Origin: Allobogoriella deserti
Lineage (GTDB): Bacteria > Actinomycetota > Actinomycetes > Actinomycetales > Actinomycetaceae
Assembly: GCF_042680605.1 (NCBI RefSeq)
Contig: NZ_JBHUEE010000007.1
Span: 62,001-126,000, forward strand
Direction of reading: 5' to 3'
Length of the DNA stretch: 64,000 bases
Shown: positions 33,288-41,437 of the stretch, in pieces
How the letters are laid out: each line of letters opens with the position of its first letter
Numbering within the stretch: position 1 is the first letter of the stretch
Made by a program: the position numbers and the translations under genes
Notes under the pieces: model-generated
The model's database searches: none
Seen by the model: the letters and a program-made list of their open reading frames with translations, nothing else
Told to the model about the DNA's origin: nothing

Positions 33288-34411
33288 CAGGCGACCGTCA
33301 ACATCGCGTCGGAGCGCTCGCACGCGGCGGGTACGCCGGAGTCGACGCCGGCCTGCCGGTAGCAGCACCCGGACGGGCATACGTCGTGCCACGGACCGAG
33401 CACGCCGACGGTCGGGCGCTCGGGTACCTCGCCGCGGTCGCTCCCCGCGCGCTCGAGAAGGAGATCGACGAGCCCGGAGACGAACGCCGGGTGCGTCCCG
33501 GCGGTGGCGGCCCGCTCCATCGGCATACCCAGCTCGTCCGCGACCTCGCGGGCCTCCGTGTCGAGGTCGTAGATGACCTCCATGTGGTCGGAGATGAAGC
33601 CGATCGGCGCGAGGACCACGTGCCGTGCACCGCCTGCGTGCAGGGCGGTGACGGACCGCCCGACGTCCGGCTCGGTCCAGGGCGTGAACGGCGTACCGGA
33701 GCGCGAGCAGTACGCCAGCTCCCACGGGATCGACGCCCCCAGGCGCTCTGCCGCTCGGGAGGCCACCACGGCGGCGACGTCGAGGTGCTGACCGGAGTAG
33801 CTCGCCGGATTCCCGACGCCGGAGGCGACCTCCATGGTGGTCGGGATCGAGTGGGTGACGAAGACCAGCGGAGCGTCCGGCGAGGGCGGGACGCCGAGGC
33901 GCTCGTAGGCACCGACGACAGCGTCGACGTTCGCCTCGACGAAGCCGGGCGCGTTGAAGTACGGCCGGATCTTGTCGACCTCGAGGTAGCGCCCCTCCTC
34001 GGCGAGCGTGCCGAGCGCCGCCGCGATGTCCTCGCGGTACTGGCGGCACCCGGAGTAGGACGCGTAGGCACTCGTGACCAAGGTGAGCACGCGCCGGGCA
34101 CCGGCGTCGTGCAACTCGCGCAGGCTGTCCGTCAGGTACGGGTCCCAGTTGCGGTTTCCCCACGCCACCGGGACAGTGACCCCGCGCTCGGCGAGCTCAG
34201 CGCGCAGGGCCGCGAGCAACGCACGGTTCTGATCGTTGATCGGGCTACGTCCGCCGAAGGCGTAGTAGTGCTCGCCCACCTCCTCCAGCCGGGAGTCGGG
34301 GATGCCGCGTCCGGCGGTGACGTTGCGGAGGAACGGCACGACGTCCTCGGGCTTCTCGGGTCCGCCGAAGGAGAGGAGGAGGACGGCGTCGTAGGGGTTC
34401 AGGTCGGTCAT
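33287..34411 (-). CDS. hemH: Coproporphyrin ferrochelatase
   Basis: 374 aa; ATG at 34411 overlaps the hemA stop (ATGA). Ferrochelatase signatures LLLSFGGPEKPEDVVPFLRNV, GNRNWDPYL, SAYASYSGCRQYREDI, THSIPTTM and LAPIGFISDHMEV (His and Glu metal site). The C-terminus has a Cys cluster (DVCPSGCC and AACERS) with an upstream Cys in YSGCRQY, as in actinobacterial enzymes that hold a [2Fe-2S] cluster. It inserts iron into coproporphyrin III. Confidence 0.95.
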   Translation of the reverse strand: MTDLNPYDAVLLLSFGGPEKPEDVVPFLRNVTAGRGIPDSRLEEVGEHYYAFGGRSPINDQNRALLAALRAELAERGVTVPVAWGNRNWDPYLTDSLRELHDAGARRVLTLVTSAYASYSGCRQYREDIAAALGTLAEEGRYLEVDKIRPYFNAPGFVEANVDAVVGAYERLGVPPSPDAPLVFVTHSIPTTMEVASGVGNPASYSGQHLDVAAVVASRAAERLGASIPWELAYCSRSGTPFTPWTEPDVGRSVTALHAGGARHVVLAPIGFISDHMEVIYDLDTEAREVADELGMPMERAATAGTHPAFVSGLVDLLLERAGSDRGEVPERPTVGVLGPWHDVCPSGCCYRQAGVDSGVPAACERSDAMLTVA

Positions 34412-35814
34412 CGGGTTCTTTCGGCTCGCTCGGTCTCCGCCGCGGTGGGTGCGGCGTCCATCGGCCCGGAGGTCTCCGGTCCGTCGTGTGCGGTGTCGGT
34501 GACGGGCAGGCCCAGGACCTGCTCGAGGGCGCGAAGGTGCTCCTCGGCGCGGCCGGCGCGACCGGCCTCTCGGGCGAGCACGGTGGGCTCGTGGACGAGA
34601 CGAGCGGCGAGCCGGCGCAGGGCCTGGGCGGCCCGCTCGGTGGGGATCTCGCCGTCGGCGGGGAGTTTGTCCAACTCGTCCGCAACGACGTCGGCGACCC
34701 GGCTGCGCAGGGTGACGACGGCGGAGTCCATGCGCCGTTCCGCCGTCGTCTCGGCCAGGGCACGGACGCCGTCGGCGACGATCTCGCGGGCGCGGACGAC
34801 GTCGGCGGCAGTGGCGGCCGGCACGTGCTCGCGCACGGCCTCCAGGTCGACCAGCAGGACACCGGGCAGCTCCGCGACCTCGGGCGCCACGTCCCGGTGC
34901 AGCGCGAGGTCCACGACGACCAGGGGCGCACCGGCACGGTTCTCGACAGCACCGGCCACGGCCGAGGCGCCGAGCACGGGAGACCCGGTGCCGCGGCAGG
35001 TCACCACCAGGTCCGCGGCGGCGAGGGCGGCGTCCAGGTCGGCGGGAGCGACGGCGACGTCGTGCGAGGCGGCGAAGCTCTCGGCGCGACCGGAGGCGGA
35101 CCACACGGCGATGTCCCGGGCACCACGGGCGCGCAGGGCGGCGAGTGCCGCTCCGGCGTAGGCCCCGGTGCCGACGAGCAGGGTGCGGCGACCGCCCCAG
35201 CTCTGGTGGGGCACGCCGCCGCCGTCCGAACCGCCGCCTGTGGGCTCGTCGACCCCGGCCTCGGCGTCCCGGCCGAAGAGTTGTGCGGCGGCCAGGTCGA
35301 GTGCCACGGCCACGACCGACCGGCCGGCGCGCGCCAGGTCCGTCTCCACGGCGACCTGGCGCGAGGTACGGGCCGCGAACTGCAACGTCCGCTCGAGCAG
35401 CGGGGTAGTGGTGCCCTCCTGCCGAGCGCGGGAGAGCGCACGGCGCACCTGCCCGGCGATCTCGCGCTCGCCCACGACCATCGAGTCGAGCCCGGCGGCG
35501 ACCTCGAAGAGGTGGGCGGCGGCCTGGTCGCCACCGATCGGTCGCATGAGACGAGCGACCTCGTCCTCCGGCGTCCCGCTCGCGGTGGCGACCGCGCGGT
35601 AGGCGGCGGTGGTGGCGGCCGATTCGCCGCCGTCGGCGTCGTCGGTCTCGAGGTAGAGCTCGAAGCGGTTGCACGTGGCGAGGACGACGGCGCCACGGAC
35701 GGCAGGACTGTGTGCCACGACGCGGGCGCCGAGTTCCGAGGCACCGGCCGAGAGCCGGTCGATGTCGGCAAGGTCCAGGTCGTGGTGGTTCGCGGAGAGA
35801 GTCAGGAGCACCAC
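34408..35814 (-). CDS. hemA: Glutamyl-tRNA reductase
   Basis: 468 aa from the GTG at 35814 (GTG 35811 is equally spaced from GGAG). Active-site Cys in VLATCNRFELYLE, GGDQAAAHLFEVAAGLDSMVVGEREIAGQV, then a Rossmann NADPH domain (LLVGTGAYAGAALAALRARGA) and the dimerisation helix (ERRMDSAVVTLRSRVADVVADELDKL). A Gly/Ser-rich insertion before the Rossmann fold (about 20 residues) is unusual. First committed step of 5-aminolevulinate synthesis; divergent from hemE with a 41-bp gap. Confidence 0.95.
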   Translation of the reverse strand: MVLLTLSANHHDLDLADIDRLSAGASELGARVVAHSPAVRGAVVLATCNRFELYLETDDADGGESAATTAAYRAVATASGTPEDEVARLMRPIGGDQAAAHLFEVAAGLDSMVVGEREIAGQVRRALSRARQEGTTTPLLERTLQFAARTSRQVAVETDLARAGRSVVAVALDLAAAQLFGRDAEAGVDEPTGGGSDGGGVPHQSWGGRRTLLVGTGAYAGAALAALRARGARDIAVWSASGRAESFAASHDVAVAPADLDAALAAADLVVTCRGTGSPVLGASAVAGAVENRAGAPLVVVDLALHRDVAPEVAELPGVLLVDLEAVREHVPAATAADVVRAREIVADGVRALAETTAERRMDSAVVTLRSRVADVVADELDKLPADGEIPTERAAQALRRLAARLVHEPTVLAREAGRAGRAEEHLRALEQVLGLPVTDTAHDGPETSGPMDAAPTAAETERAERTR

Positions 35815-35855
35815 AAGGACTCCATTGAACCATTTTCCGGTGGGCCAGGCACAAT

Positions 35856-36944
35856 GTGACGGTGACCAATTCGACGACGCCCGGGAGTGTGTCCGGGGAC
35901 ACGTCCGCAAGAATTCTTCCACCACTGCTCGCGGCATTTCACGGCCAGCAACCACAGACCTTGCCGGTGTGGTTCATGCGGCAGGCCGGGCGGTCGCTTC
36001 CCGAGTATCGCGAGGTCCGTGCCGGCGTGCCGATGCTCGAGGCATGCCTGCGGCCTGAGCTCGCGGCGGAGATCACGCTGCAGCCGGTCCGGCGCCACGG
36101 CTTGGACGCGGCGATCCTGTTCTCGGACATCGTGGTGCCGTTGCGGCTGGCCGGGGTGGGCGTGGACATCGAACCCGGGGTGGGCCCGGTGGTTGACGAG
36201 CCGGTGCGCACCGCGGCAGACGTGTCCGCGCTGACAGCGCACGAGCCGGGCGACGCCGCCGCAGTGGCCGAGGCCGTCCGGTTGACGGTCGTGGAGCTGG
36301 ATGAATCCGTGCCGCTGATCGGCTTCGCGGGCGCACCGTTCACCCTTGCGGCGTACCTGGTCGAAGGCCGGCCGTCCCGGGACCACCTGGCCGCGCGCAC
36401 GCTCATGCATGCGGACCCGCAGTCCTGGCACCGGCTGATGACCTGGGCGGCGGACCTCACCGGGGCGTTCCTGCGCGCGCAGGTCGACGCCGGGGCGCGT
36501 GCCGCCCAGCTCTTCGACTCCTGGGCGGGCGCCTTGTCCCTGCCGGACTACGCGGCGAAGGTCGCGCCGTACAGCGCCCGCGCCCTGGCGCACCTCGACG
36601 GCACCGACGACGGCGCGGCGCCCGTCCCGCGGGTGCATTTCGGCACCGGCACCGGCGAACTGCTCGCGGCCATGCGGGACGCGGGAGCCGACGTCGTCGG
36701 AGTGGACCACCGCATCCCGCTGGACGAAGCGAACCGACGCCTGGGCGGCCGCACGCCGCTGCAGGGGAACATCGATCCGGCCTTCCTCGCCGCACCCTGG
36801 ACGGTGCTCGAAGCACACGTGCGCGACGTCGTCGAACGTGGCCGCGCGGCGCCGGGACACGTGGTCAATCTCGGCCACGGCGTACCTCCCGGCACCGACC
36901 CCACGGTGCTGACGCGGGTCGTCGACCTGGTGCATTCGCTGTGA
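35856..36944 (+). CDS. hemE: Uroporphyrinogen decarboxylase
   Basis: 362 aa from a GTG at 35856 (GTG 35862 alternative). The UroD signature is VWFMRQAGRSLPEYREVR, with ILFSDIVVPL, LIGFAGAPFTLAAYLVEG and VNLGHGVPPGTDP. Decarboxylates uroporphyrinogen III to coproporphyrinogen III. It starts the plus-strand hem operon and overlaps hemY by 4 bp (GTGA). Confidence 0.95.
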   Translation: MTVTNSTTPGSVSGDTSARILPPLLAAFHGQQPQTLPVWFMRQAGRSLPEYREVRAGVPMLEACLRPELAAEITLQPVRRHGLDAAILFSDIVVPLRLAGVGVDIEPGVGPVVDEPVRTAADVSALTAHEPGDAAAVAEAVRLTVVELDESVPLIGFAGAPFTLAAYLVEGRPSRDHLAARTLMHADPQSWHRLMTWAADLTGAFLRAQVDAGARAAQLFDSWAGALSLPDYAAKVAPYSARALAHLDGTDDGAAPVPRVHFGTGTGELLAAMRDAGADVVGVDHRIPLDEANRRLGGRTPLQGNIDPAFLAAPWTVLEAHVRDVVERGRAAPGHVVNLGHGVPPGTDPTVLTRVVDLVHSL

Positions 36945-38317
36945 GTCCCGGCACGGCGACCGCGGACGCGGTGGTGGTCGGCGCGGGCATGGCCGGCCTG
37001 ACGGCTGCGCACGCGTTCGTCGAGGCTGGCCTACGCCCGGTGGTCCTGGAGGCCTCGGGCGAGGTCGGCGGCCTGGTCATGAGCGGCACGGTCGGCGGTC
37101 ACGAGGTCGACCTCGGCGCGGAGTCGTTCGCGGTGCGCCGCCCCGACGTCCGCGATCTGGCCACCTCGCTGGGGCTCGCCGTGGAGTCCCCGTCCGGCGG
37201 CTCCTGGGTCTACGCCGACGGCCACGCGTTCCCCATGCCCGCCGAGGCCCTGCTGGGCATCCCGGCGGATCCGGCCGCCGCGGACGTGGCCGCGGTGCTG
37301 AGCCCGGAGGGAGCCGCCCGCGCGGCGTGGGACGCCGCTCTCGACCGCGCGGTCGGTGCCGAGGCGGCCACGCTGGCCGACCTGGTCCGTGCGCGCATGG
37401 GGGCCGAGGTGCTGGACCGACTGGTGCGCCCCATCGCCGGCGGGATCCACTCGGCGGACCCGGCGGATCTCGCTGTCGACAGCGTCGTGCCGGGCCTGCG
37501 CGAGGGCCTTGCGCGGCACAGCTCCCTCGGTGCCGCCGTCTCGGCCCTGCGGGCCGCGGCCCCCTCCGGGCCAGCCGTGGCCACGACCACGGGCGGACTG
37601 TTCCGCCTCCCGCAGGCGCTCGCGCAGGCCGTCCTCGCCGGCGGCGGCCGGGTGCGCACCCGCGCCGCGGTCCAGCGGGTGCAGGCGGGGCGGGACTGGG
37701 AGGTCACCGTGCATGCGGCTGACGGCGGCCCCACCCTGGTCCGCGCGCCCCGGCTCGTCCTGGCGACCGACGCCCCGGCCGCCGCCCGCCTGCTGAGCGA
37801 GGTCCTCCCCGGGACCGTCCCCGCCCAACCGACGGGCTCCGCGATCACCCACGTGACCCTCGTGGTCCGGGCAACCGCCCTCGACGACGCGCCGCGCGGT
37901 TCCGGTCTTCTCGTCGCCCCCGGGCCGGGTGCGACGCGGGCGAAGGCGCTGACCCATGCCTCGGTGAAGTGGCCCTGGCTCGCCGCGGCCACCGACCCGG
38001 GCGAGCACGTCCTGCGCCTGTCCTACGGCCGGCCGGGCGACCCTGCAGGCAGCGACGTCGACACCGGCGTCGCCGTGCGGGACGCCGGACATCTGCTGGG
38101 CGTGCCGATCGACGAGGTCCTCGACGCCGCGGTGGTGCGCCGCACCGGGGCACTCGCTCCGACCACCCCCGGACACCAGGCCGCCGTGGTCGACCTGCAG
38201 TCCCGGGTGCGCGTCCTACCCGGGCTGGCCGTGACCGGGGCGTGGGTCGCCGGCACCGGGCTGGGCGCGGTGGTCCCGCATGCCGCCGGCGAGGCCGTGC
38301 GGGTCGTCGCCGGCTGA
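36941..38317 (+). CDS. hemY: Coproporphyrinogen III oxidase / protoporphyrinogen oxidase family (CgoX)
   Basis: 458 aa from a GTG at 36941. FAD-binding VVVGAGMAGLTAAHAFVEAG, then EASGEVGGLVMSGTVGGHEVDLGAESFAVRRP, and a C-terminal second FAD contact LAVTGAWVAGTGLGAVVPHAAGEA. In an organism with HemQ the enzyme oxidises coproporphyrinogen III to coproporphyrin III. 220 bp separate it from hemC. Confidence 0.94.
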   Translation: MSPGTATADAVVVGAGMAGLTAAHAFVEAGLRPVVLEASGEVGGLVMSGTVGGHEVDLGAESFAVRRPDVRDLATSLGLAVESPSGGSWVYADGHAFPMPAEALLGIPADPAAADVAAVLSPEGAARAAWDAALDRAVGAEAATLADLVRARMGAEVLDRLVRPIAGGIHSADPADLAVDSVVPGLREGLARHSSLGAAVSALRAAAPSGPAVATTTGGLFRLPQALAQAVLAGGGRVRTRAAVQRVQAGRDWEVTVHAADGGPTLVRAPRLVLATDAPAAARLLSEVLPGTVPAQPTGSAITHVTLVVRATALDDAPRGSGLLVAPGPGATRAKALTHASVKWPWLAAATDPGEHVLRLSYGRPGDPAGSDVDTGVAVRDAGHLLGVPIDEVLDAAVVRRTGALAPTTPGHQAAVVDLQSRVRVLPGLAVTGAWVAGTGLGAVVPHAAGEAVRVVAG

Positions 38318-38466
38318 GGTCTTGCGGGACGATGGTGAATATGGTCATTCTGACGCCGCGTCAAAAACGTCGTGACAGGCCGTCAGGAAATTGCCCTCAT
38401 GATTTTCAACACATGCGCCTTTCCAATTTCCTGGTCGGCCCTGACACGATGGTGCAGATCACACGA

Positions 38467-38493
38467 ATGACATTGTTCGTGACACATTGTCAT
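38467..38493. promoter_or_regulatory. Candidate operator/promoter region upstream of hemC
   Basis: The 220-bp gap between hemY and hemC is AT-rich for this genome. It contains an inverted repeat ATGACA-N15-TGTCAT (38467-38472 and 38488-38493) just ahead of the hemC start. A separate hemC-D-B-L promoter with a regulator site is plausible; the arms are only 6 bp, so this is weak. Confidence 0.4.
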
Positions 38494-38537
38494 ATCGCCG
38501 GGTCGACTTTTCCTCGGGCCCTGACGAGACTGGTCCG

Positions 38538-39545
38538 GTGACTGCGCAGACCTCGACGACGCCACTGCCGCCGTTGCGTATCGGCACCCGCGGCAGTGAC
38601 CTGGCGATGACCCAGACGACCACCGTCGCGGACGCGTTGGCCGCCGCCTCCGGGCGCGAGGTGGAGCTGGTGCGGATCCGGACCGAGGGTGATCGGTCGA
38701 GCGCGTCGCTGTCGAGCCTCGGCGGCACGGGAGTGTTCGCCGCGGCGCTGCGTGAGGCCCTGCTGGCGGGTGAGTGCGACATGGCCGTGCACTCGCTCAA
38801 GGACCTGCCCACCCTCCCGACCGAGGGCCTGACGATCGCGGCGCTCCCGCACCGGGGCGACCCGCGTGACGTGCTGTGTACCCGCGAGCGCGCCGATCTC
38901 GCGGGCCTGCCGCACGGTGCCCGGGTGGGAACCGGCTCTCCGCGCCGTGCGGCACAGCTACGGCTGGCCAGGCCGGATCTGGAGGTGCTCGACATCCGCG
39001 GGAACGTCGGCACCCGCCTCGCCCGCCTGGAGCGCGACCTCGACGGGGTCGTGCTCGCCCGGGCGGGTCTGACGCGCCTGGGGATGCTGGACCGCGCGAG
39101 CCAGACACTCGAGCCGGACGTCATGCTCCCGGCTCCCGGGCAGGGAGCGCTCGCGGTCGAGTGCCGCACGGCGGACCTCGAAGGACCGGTCGGGTCTGCG
39201 CTGCGGATGATCGACCACGTCCCGACCCGGCTCGCCGTTCTCGCCGAGCGGGCGGTGCTGCGCACCCTCGAGGCCGGCTGCACCGCACCGGTCGCGGCGC
39301 ATGCCACGCTGACCGACGACGGGCCGCGGCTCTTCCTGCGCGCGGGTGTGTTCGACCCCTCCGGTGCGCGGGCGGTGGTCCGTGAGGACTCGGCCACGGT
39401 CCCGGCGGAGGCCGACGTGGCCGCCCTGGCCGAGACCACACCCGAGGTGTTGGATCGACAGGTGTGGGACCGCGCGACGGGGCTCGGGCAGCGGCTCGCG
39501 CACCGGCTGCTGGCGGACGGTGCGGCGGAGGTCGCCGAACTGTGA
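38538..39545 (+). CDS. hemC: Porphobilinogen deaminase (hydroxymethylbilane synthase)
   Basis: 335 aa from a GTG at 38538; a TTG at 38487 is in frame but lies in the promoter-like region. Signatures: LRIGTRGSDLAMTQT, FAAALREALLAGECDMAVHSLKDLP, RVGTGSPRRAAQL, DIRGNVGTRL, and the dipyrromethane-cofactor Cys in LEAGCTAPVAAHA. Followed by hemD after 10 bp. Confidence 0.95.
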   Translation: MTAQTSTTPLPPLRIGTRGSDLAMTQTTTVADALAAASGREVELVRIRTEGDRSSASLSSLGGTGVFAAALREALLAGECDMAVHSLKDLPTLPTEGLTIAALPHRGDPRDVLCTRERADLAGLPHGARVGTGSPRRAAQLRLARPDLEVLDIRGNVGTRLARLERDLDGVVLARAGLTRLGMLDRASQTLEPDVMLPAPGQGALAVECRTADLEGPVGSALRMIDHVPTRLAVLAERAVLRTLEAGCTAPVAAHATLTDDGPRLFLRAGVFDPSGARAVVREDSATVPAEADVAALAETTPEVLDRQVWDRATGLGQRLAHRLLADGAAEVAEL

Positions 39546-39555
39546 GGAAGCGGTC

Positions 39556-41409
39556 ATGCGGGTCCTGATCCCGCGCTCGCGCGCCGGGGACCCACTCGTC
39601 GCCGCGTTGTCGCACGCCGGTCACCGGGTGCTGGCGGCCGATCTCATCACCACCGCGCCGGCGGCCGCGGAGATCCTGGACGGCGTGCTCGAGCTGCTGA
39701 CCGGCGCCGAGTGGCTCGCCATCACCAGCGCGACGACGGTCGAGGTCCTGGCGGGCCGCGCCCGGGCGGTCGGCGCCTCCCTCGGCGAGCTGACCCGGTC
39801 CGTGGCCGTCGCCGCCGTGGGACCGGCCACCGCGGACTCATTGGCCTCCGCCGGGGTGAGCGTCGACCTGCGCCCAACGGGATCGAGCTCGGCGGCCGAC
39901 CTTCTCGCCGCGTGGCCGGAGCCCACGCATCGGGCGGGGTGGGTGCTGTGGCCGCGGTCGGCCCGTGCGGCAGCGACCCTCGCCACGGGGTTGACCGAGC
40001 GTGGCTGGCAAGTAGAGGACGTGCCCGTCTACGACACCGTGCCCGCCCCCCGGGACCCTGCGGTGACGAGCGCGTTCAACGGCGGGCGTATCGACGCGGT
40101 CGTCCTCACCTCGGGTTCTGCGGCGGCGGCACTGGCGCAGACCTACGGTCCGGTCCCCGAATCGGTCCGGATCGTCACGATCGGACCCGTCACCGCCGCG
40201 GCGGCCGAGCGAGTAGGCCTGCCGGTGCACGAGGTGGCGGCGGAGCAGACCCCGGCCGGCGTCGTCGCTACCCTCCCCCGCCCCAGCGAGTCGTCATGTG
40301 TGCGCCGAGTCGTCGATCCTCCGCCCTCCCCCTCCGGCCGAGTCGTCACTCGTGTGCCGACTCGTCAATCCTGTGCCGGCCCGTCCGCTCCGGCCCCCCG
40401 TCCCGCGACCGCGTCCCCGAACGGAGCAGCCATGTCCACCGGTCCCGCCGAACGACCCCGCCGCCTGCGCACCACGCCCGCCATGCGTGACCTGCTTGCC
40501 GAGCACCGGACGCATCCGCGTGACCTGGTCCTGCCGATGTTCGTCAAGGAACGCGCCAGCGAGCCGGTCTCACTGCCGTCCATGCCCGGCGTCGTCCAGC
40601 ACACGCTCGACTCCCTCCGGCGGGCCGCCACCGAGGCGGCCGAGGCAGGGGTCGGCGGTCTGATGCTCTTCGGCGTGCCCGAGGTGCGCGACGCCGTCGG
40701 ATCCTGCGCCACCGATCCCGAGGGCATCCTCAACGCCGGACTGCGCGCCCTGGTCGAGGAGGTCGGCGACGACCTGGTGGTCATGTCCGACCTGTGCCTC
40801 GACGAGTTCACCGACCACGGTCACTGCGGCGTGCTCGACGGCGCCGGGCGGGTGGACAACGACGCGACGCTCGAGCGCTACCAAGACATGGCCCTGGCAC
40901 AGGCGGAGACCGGTGCGCACATGCTCGGGCTCAGCGGGATGATGGACGGCCAGACGCTCGCCGTCCGCCAGGCCCTCGACAACGCGGGCCACACCGACAC
41001 CTCGATCCTCGCCTACTCGGCCAAGTACGCCTCGGCGTTCTACGGGCCGTTCCGCGACGCCGTCGAGTCCCAGCTCCAGGGTGACCGGCGCACGTACCAG
41101 ATGGATCCGGCGAACCGGCGGGAAGGCCTGCGCGAGGCGACGCTCGATCTCGTCGAGGGGGCCGACGTGGTCATGGTCAAGCCGGCCATGAGCTACCTCG
41201 ACGTGCTCAGCGACGTCGCCGAAGCCTCCCCGGTCCCGGTGGCCGCCTACCAGGTCTCCGGCGAGTACGCGATGATCGAGGCCGCCGCCGCCCAGGGATG
41301 GATCGAGCGTCGCCGCGCGATCGAGGAGTCGGTGCTGAGCATCCGGCGGGCCGGTGCCGACGTCGTGCTGACGTACTGGGCCACCGAGCTGGCCGGCTGG
41401 CTGCGCTGA
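39556..41409 (+). CDS. hemD: Uroporphyrinogen-III synthase, open reading frame continuing without stop into hemB
   Basis: Starts at the ATG at 39556. The HemD domain (MRVLIPRSRAGDPLVAALSHAGH, AITSATTVEVLAG, VAAVGPATADSLASAGVSVDL, AVVLTSGSAAAALAQTYG, IGPVTAAAAERVGLPVHEVAAEQ) ends at about 40280, residue 240, the normal length. No stop follows: the frame passes through repeat array C (Ser/Arg/Val/Pro-rich junk translation) and enters hemB in frame, ending at 41409 for a potential 617-aa HemD-HemB fusion. HemB has its own ribosome site and ATG, so two products or a fusion are both possible. HemD closes hydroxymethylbilane to uroporphyrinogen III. Confidence 0.85.
   Translation: MRVLIPRSRAGDPLVAALSHAGHRVLAADLITTAPAAAEILDGVLELLTGAEWLAITSATTVEVLAGRARAVGASLGELTRSVAVAAVGPATADSLASAGVSVDLRPTGSSSAADLLAAWPEPTHRAGWVLWPRSARAAATLATGLTERGWQVEDVPVYDTVPAPRDPAVTSAFNGGRIDAVVLTSGSAAAALAQTYGPVPESVRIVTIGPVTAAAAERVGLPVHEVAAEQTPAGVVATLPRPSESSCVRRVVDPPPSPSGRVVTRVPTRQSCAGPSAPAPRPATASPNGAAMSTGPAERPRRLRTTPAMRDLLAEHRTHPRDLVLPMFVKERASEPVSLPSMPGVVQHTLDSLRRAATEAAEAGVGGLMLFGVPEVRDAVGSCATDPEGILNAGLRALVEEVGDDLVVMSDLCLDEFTDHGHCGVLDGAGRVDNDATLERYQDMALAQAETGAHMLGLSGMMDGQTLAVRQALDNAGHTDTSILAYSAKYASAFYGPFRDAVESQLQGDRRTYQMDPANRREGLREATLDLVEGADVVMVKPAMSYLDVLSDVAEASPVPVAAYQVSGEYAMIEAAAAQGWIERRRAIEESVLSIRRAGADVVLTYWATELAGWLR
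40285..40390 (+). repeat. Array C of the 19-bp repeat family (hemD/hemB junction)
   Basis: Five units with GTC-ends at 40295, 40314, 40347, 40366 and 40385: spacing 19, 33 (19 plus a 14-bp insert), 19, 19. Cores GCGAGTCGTC, GCCGAGTCGTC, GCCGAGTCGTC, GCCGACTCGTC and the degenerate GCCGGCCCGTC; variable parts ATGTG, GATCC, ACTCG, AATCC, CGCTC. It begins exactly where HemD homology ends. Confidence 0.9.
40432..41409 (+). CDS. hemB: Delta-aminolevulinic acid dehydratase (porphobilinogen synthase)
   Basis: 325 aa from the ATG at 40432, with GGAG at 40423-40426. Signatures: LVLPMFVKERASEPVSLPSMPGV, MSDLCLDEFTDHGHCGVL (Zn-type Cys are partly replaced: one Cys in SDLC and one in HCG), LAYSAKYASAFYGPFRDA with the Schiff-base Lys, and the second active Lys in DVVMVKPAMSYLDV. 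Condenses two aminolevulinates to porphobilinogen. In the same reading frame as hemD with no intervening stop. Confidence 0.95.
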   Translation: MSTGPAERPRRLRTTPAMRDLLAEHRTHPRDLVLPMFVKERASEPVSLPSMPGVVQHTLDSLRRAATEAAEAGVGGLMLFGVPEVRDAVGSCATDPEGILNAGLRALVEEVGDDLVVMSDLCLDEFTDHGHCGVLDGAGRVDNDATLERYQDMALAQAETGAHMLGLSGMMDGQTLAVRQALDNAGHTDTSILAYSAKYASAFYGPFRDAVESQLQGDRRTYQMDPANRREGLREATLDLVEGADVVMVKPAMSYLDVLSDVAEASPVPVAAYQVSGEYAMIEAAAAQGWIERRRAIEESVLSIRRAGADVVLTYWATELAGWLR

Positions 41410-41437
41410 CGAGAGGCTGACGAGAGAGAGGACCACC

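Noticed and set aside
38487..38537. TTG start for hemC adding 17 residues
   Set aside because: The extension lies in the AT-rich promoter-like region with the inverted repeat, and HemC family homology begins after the GTG at 38538.
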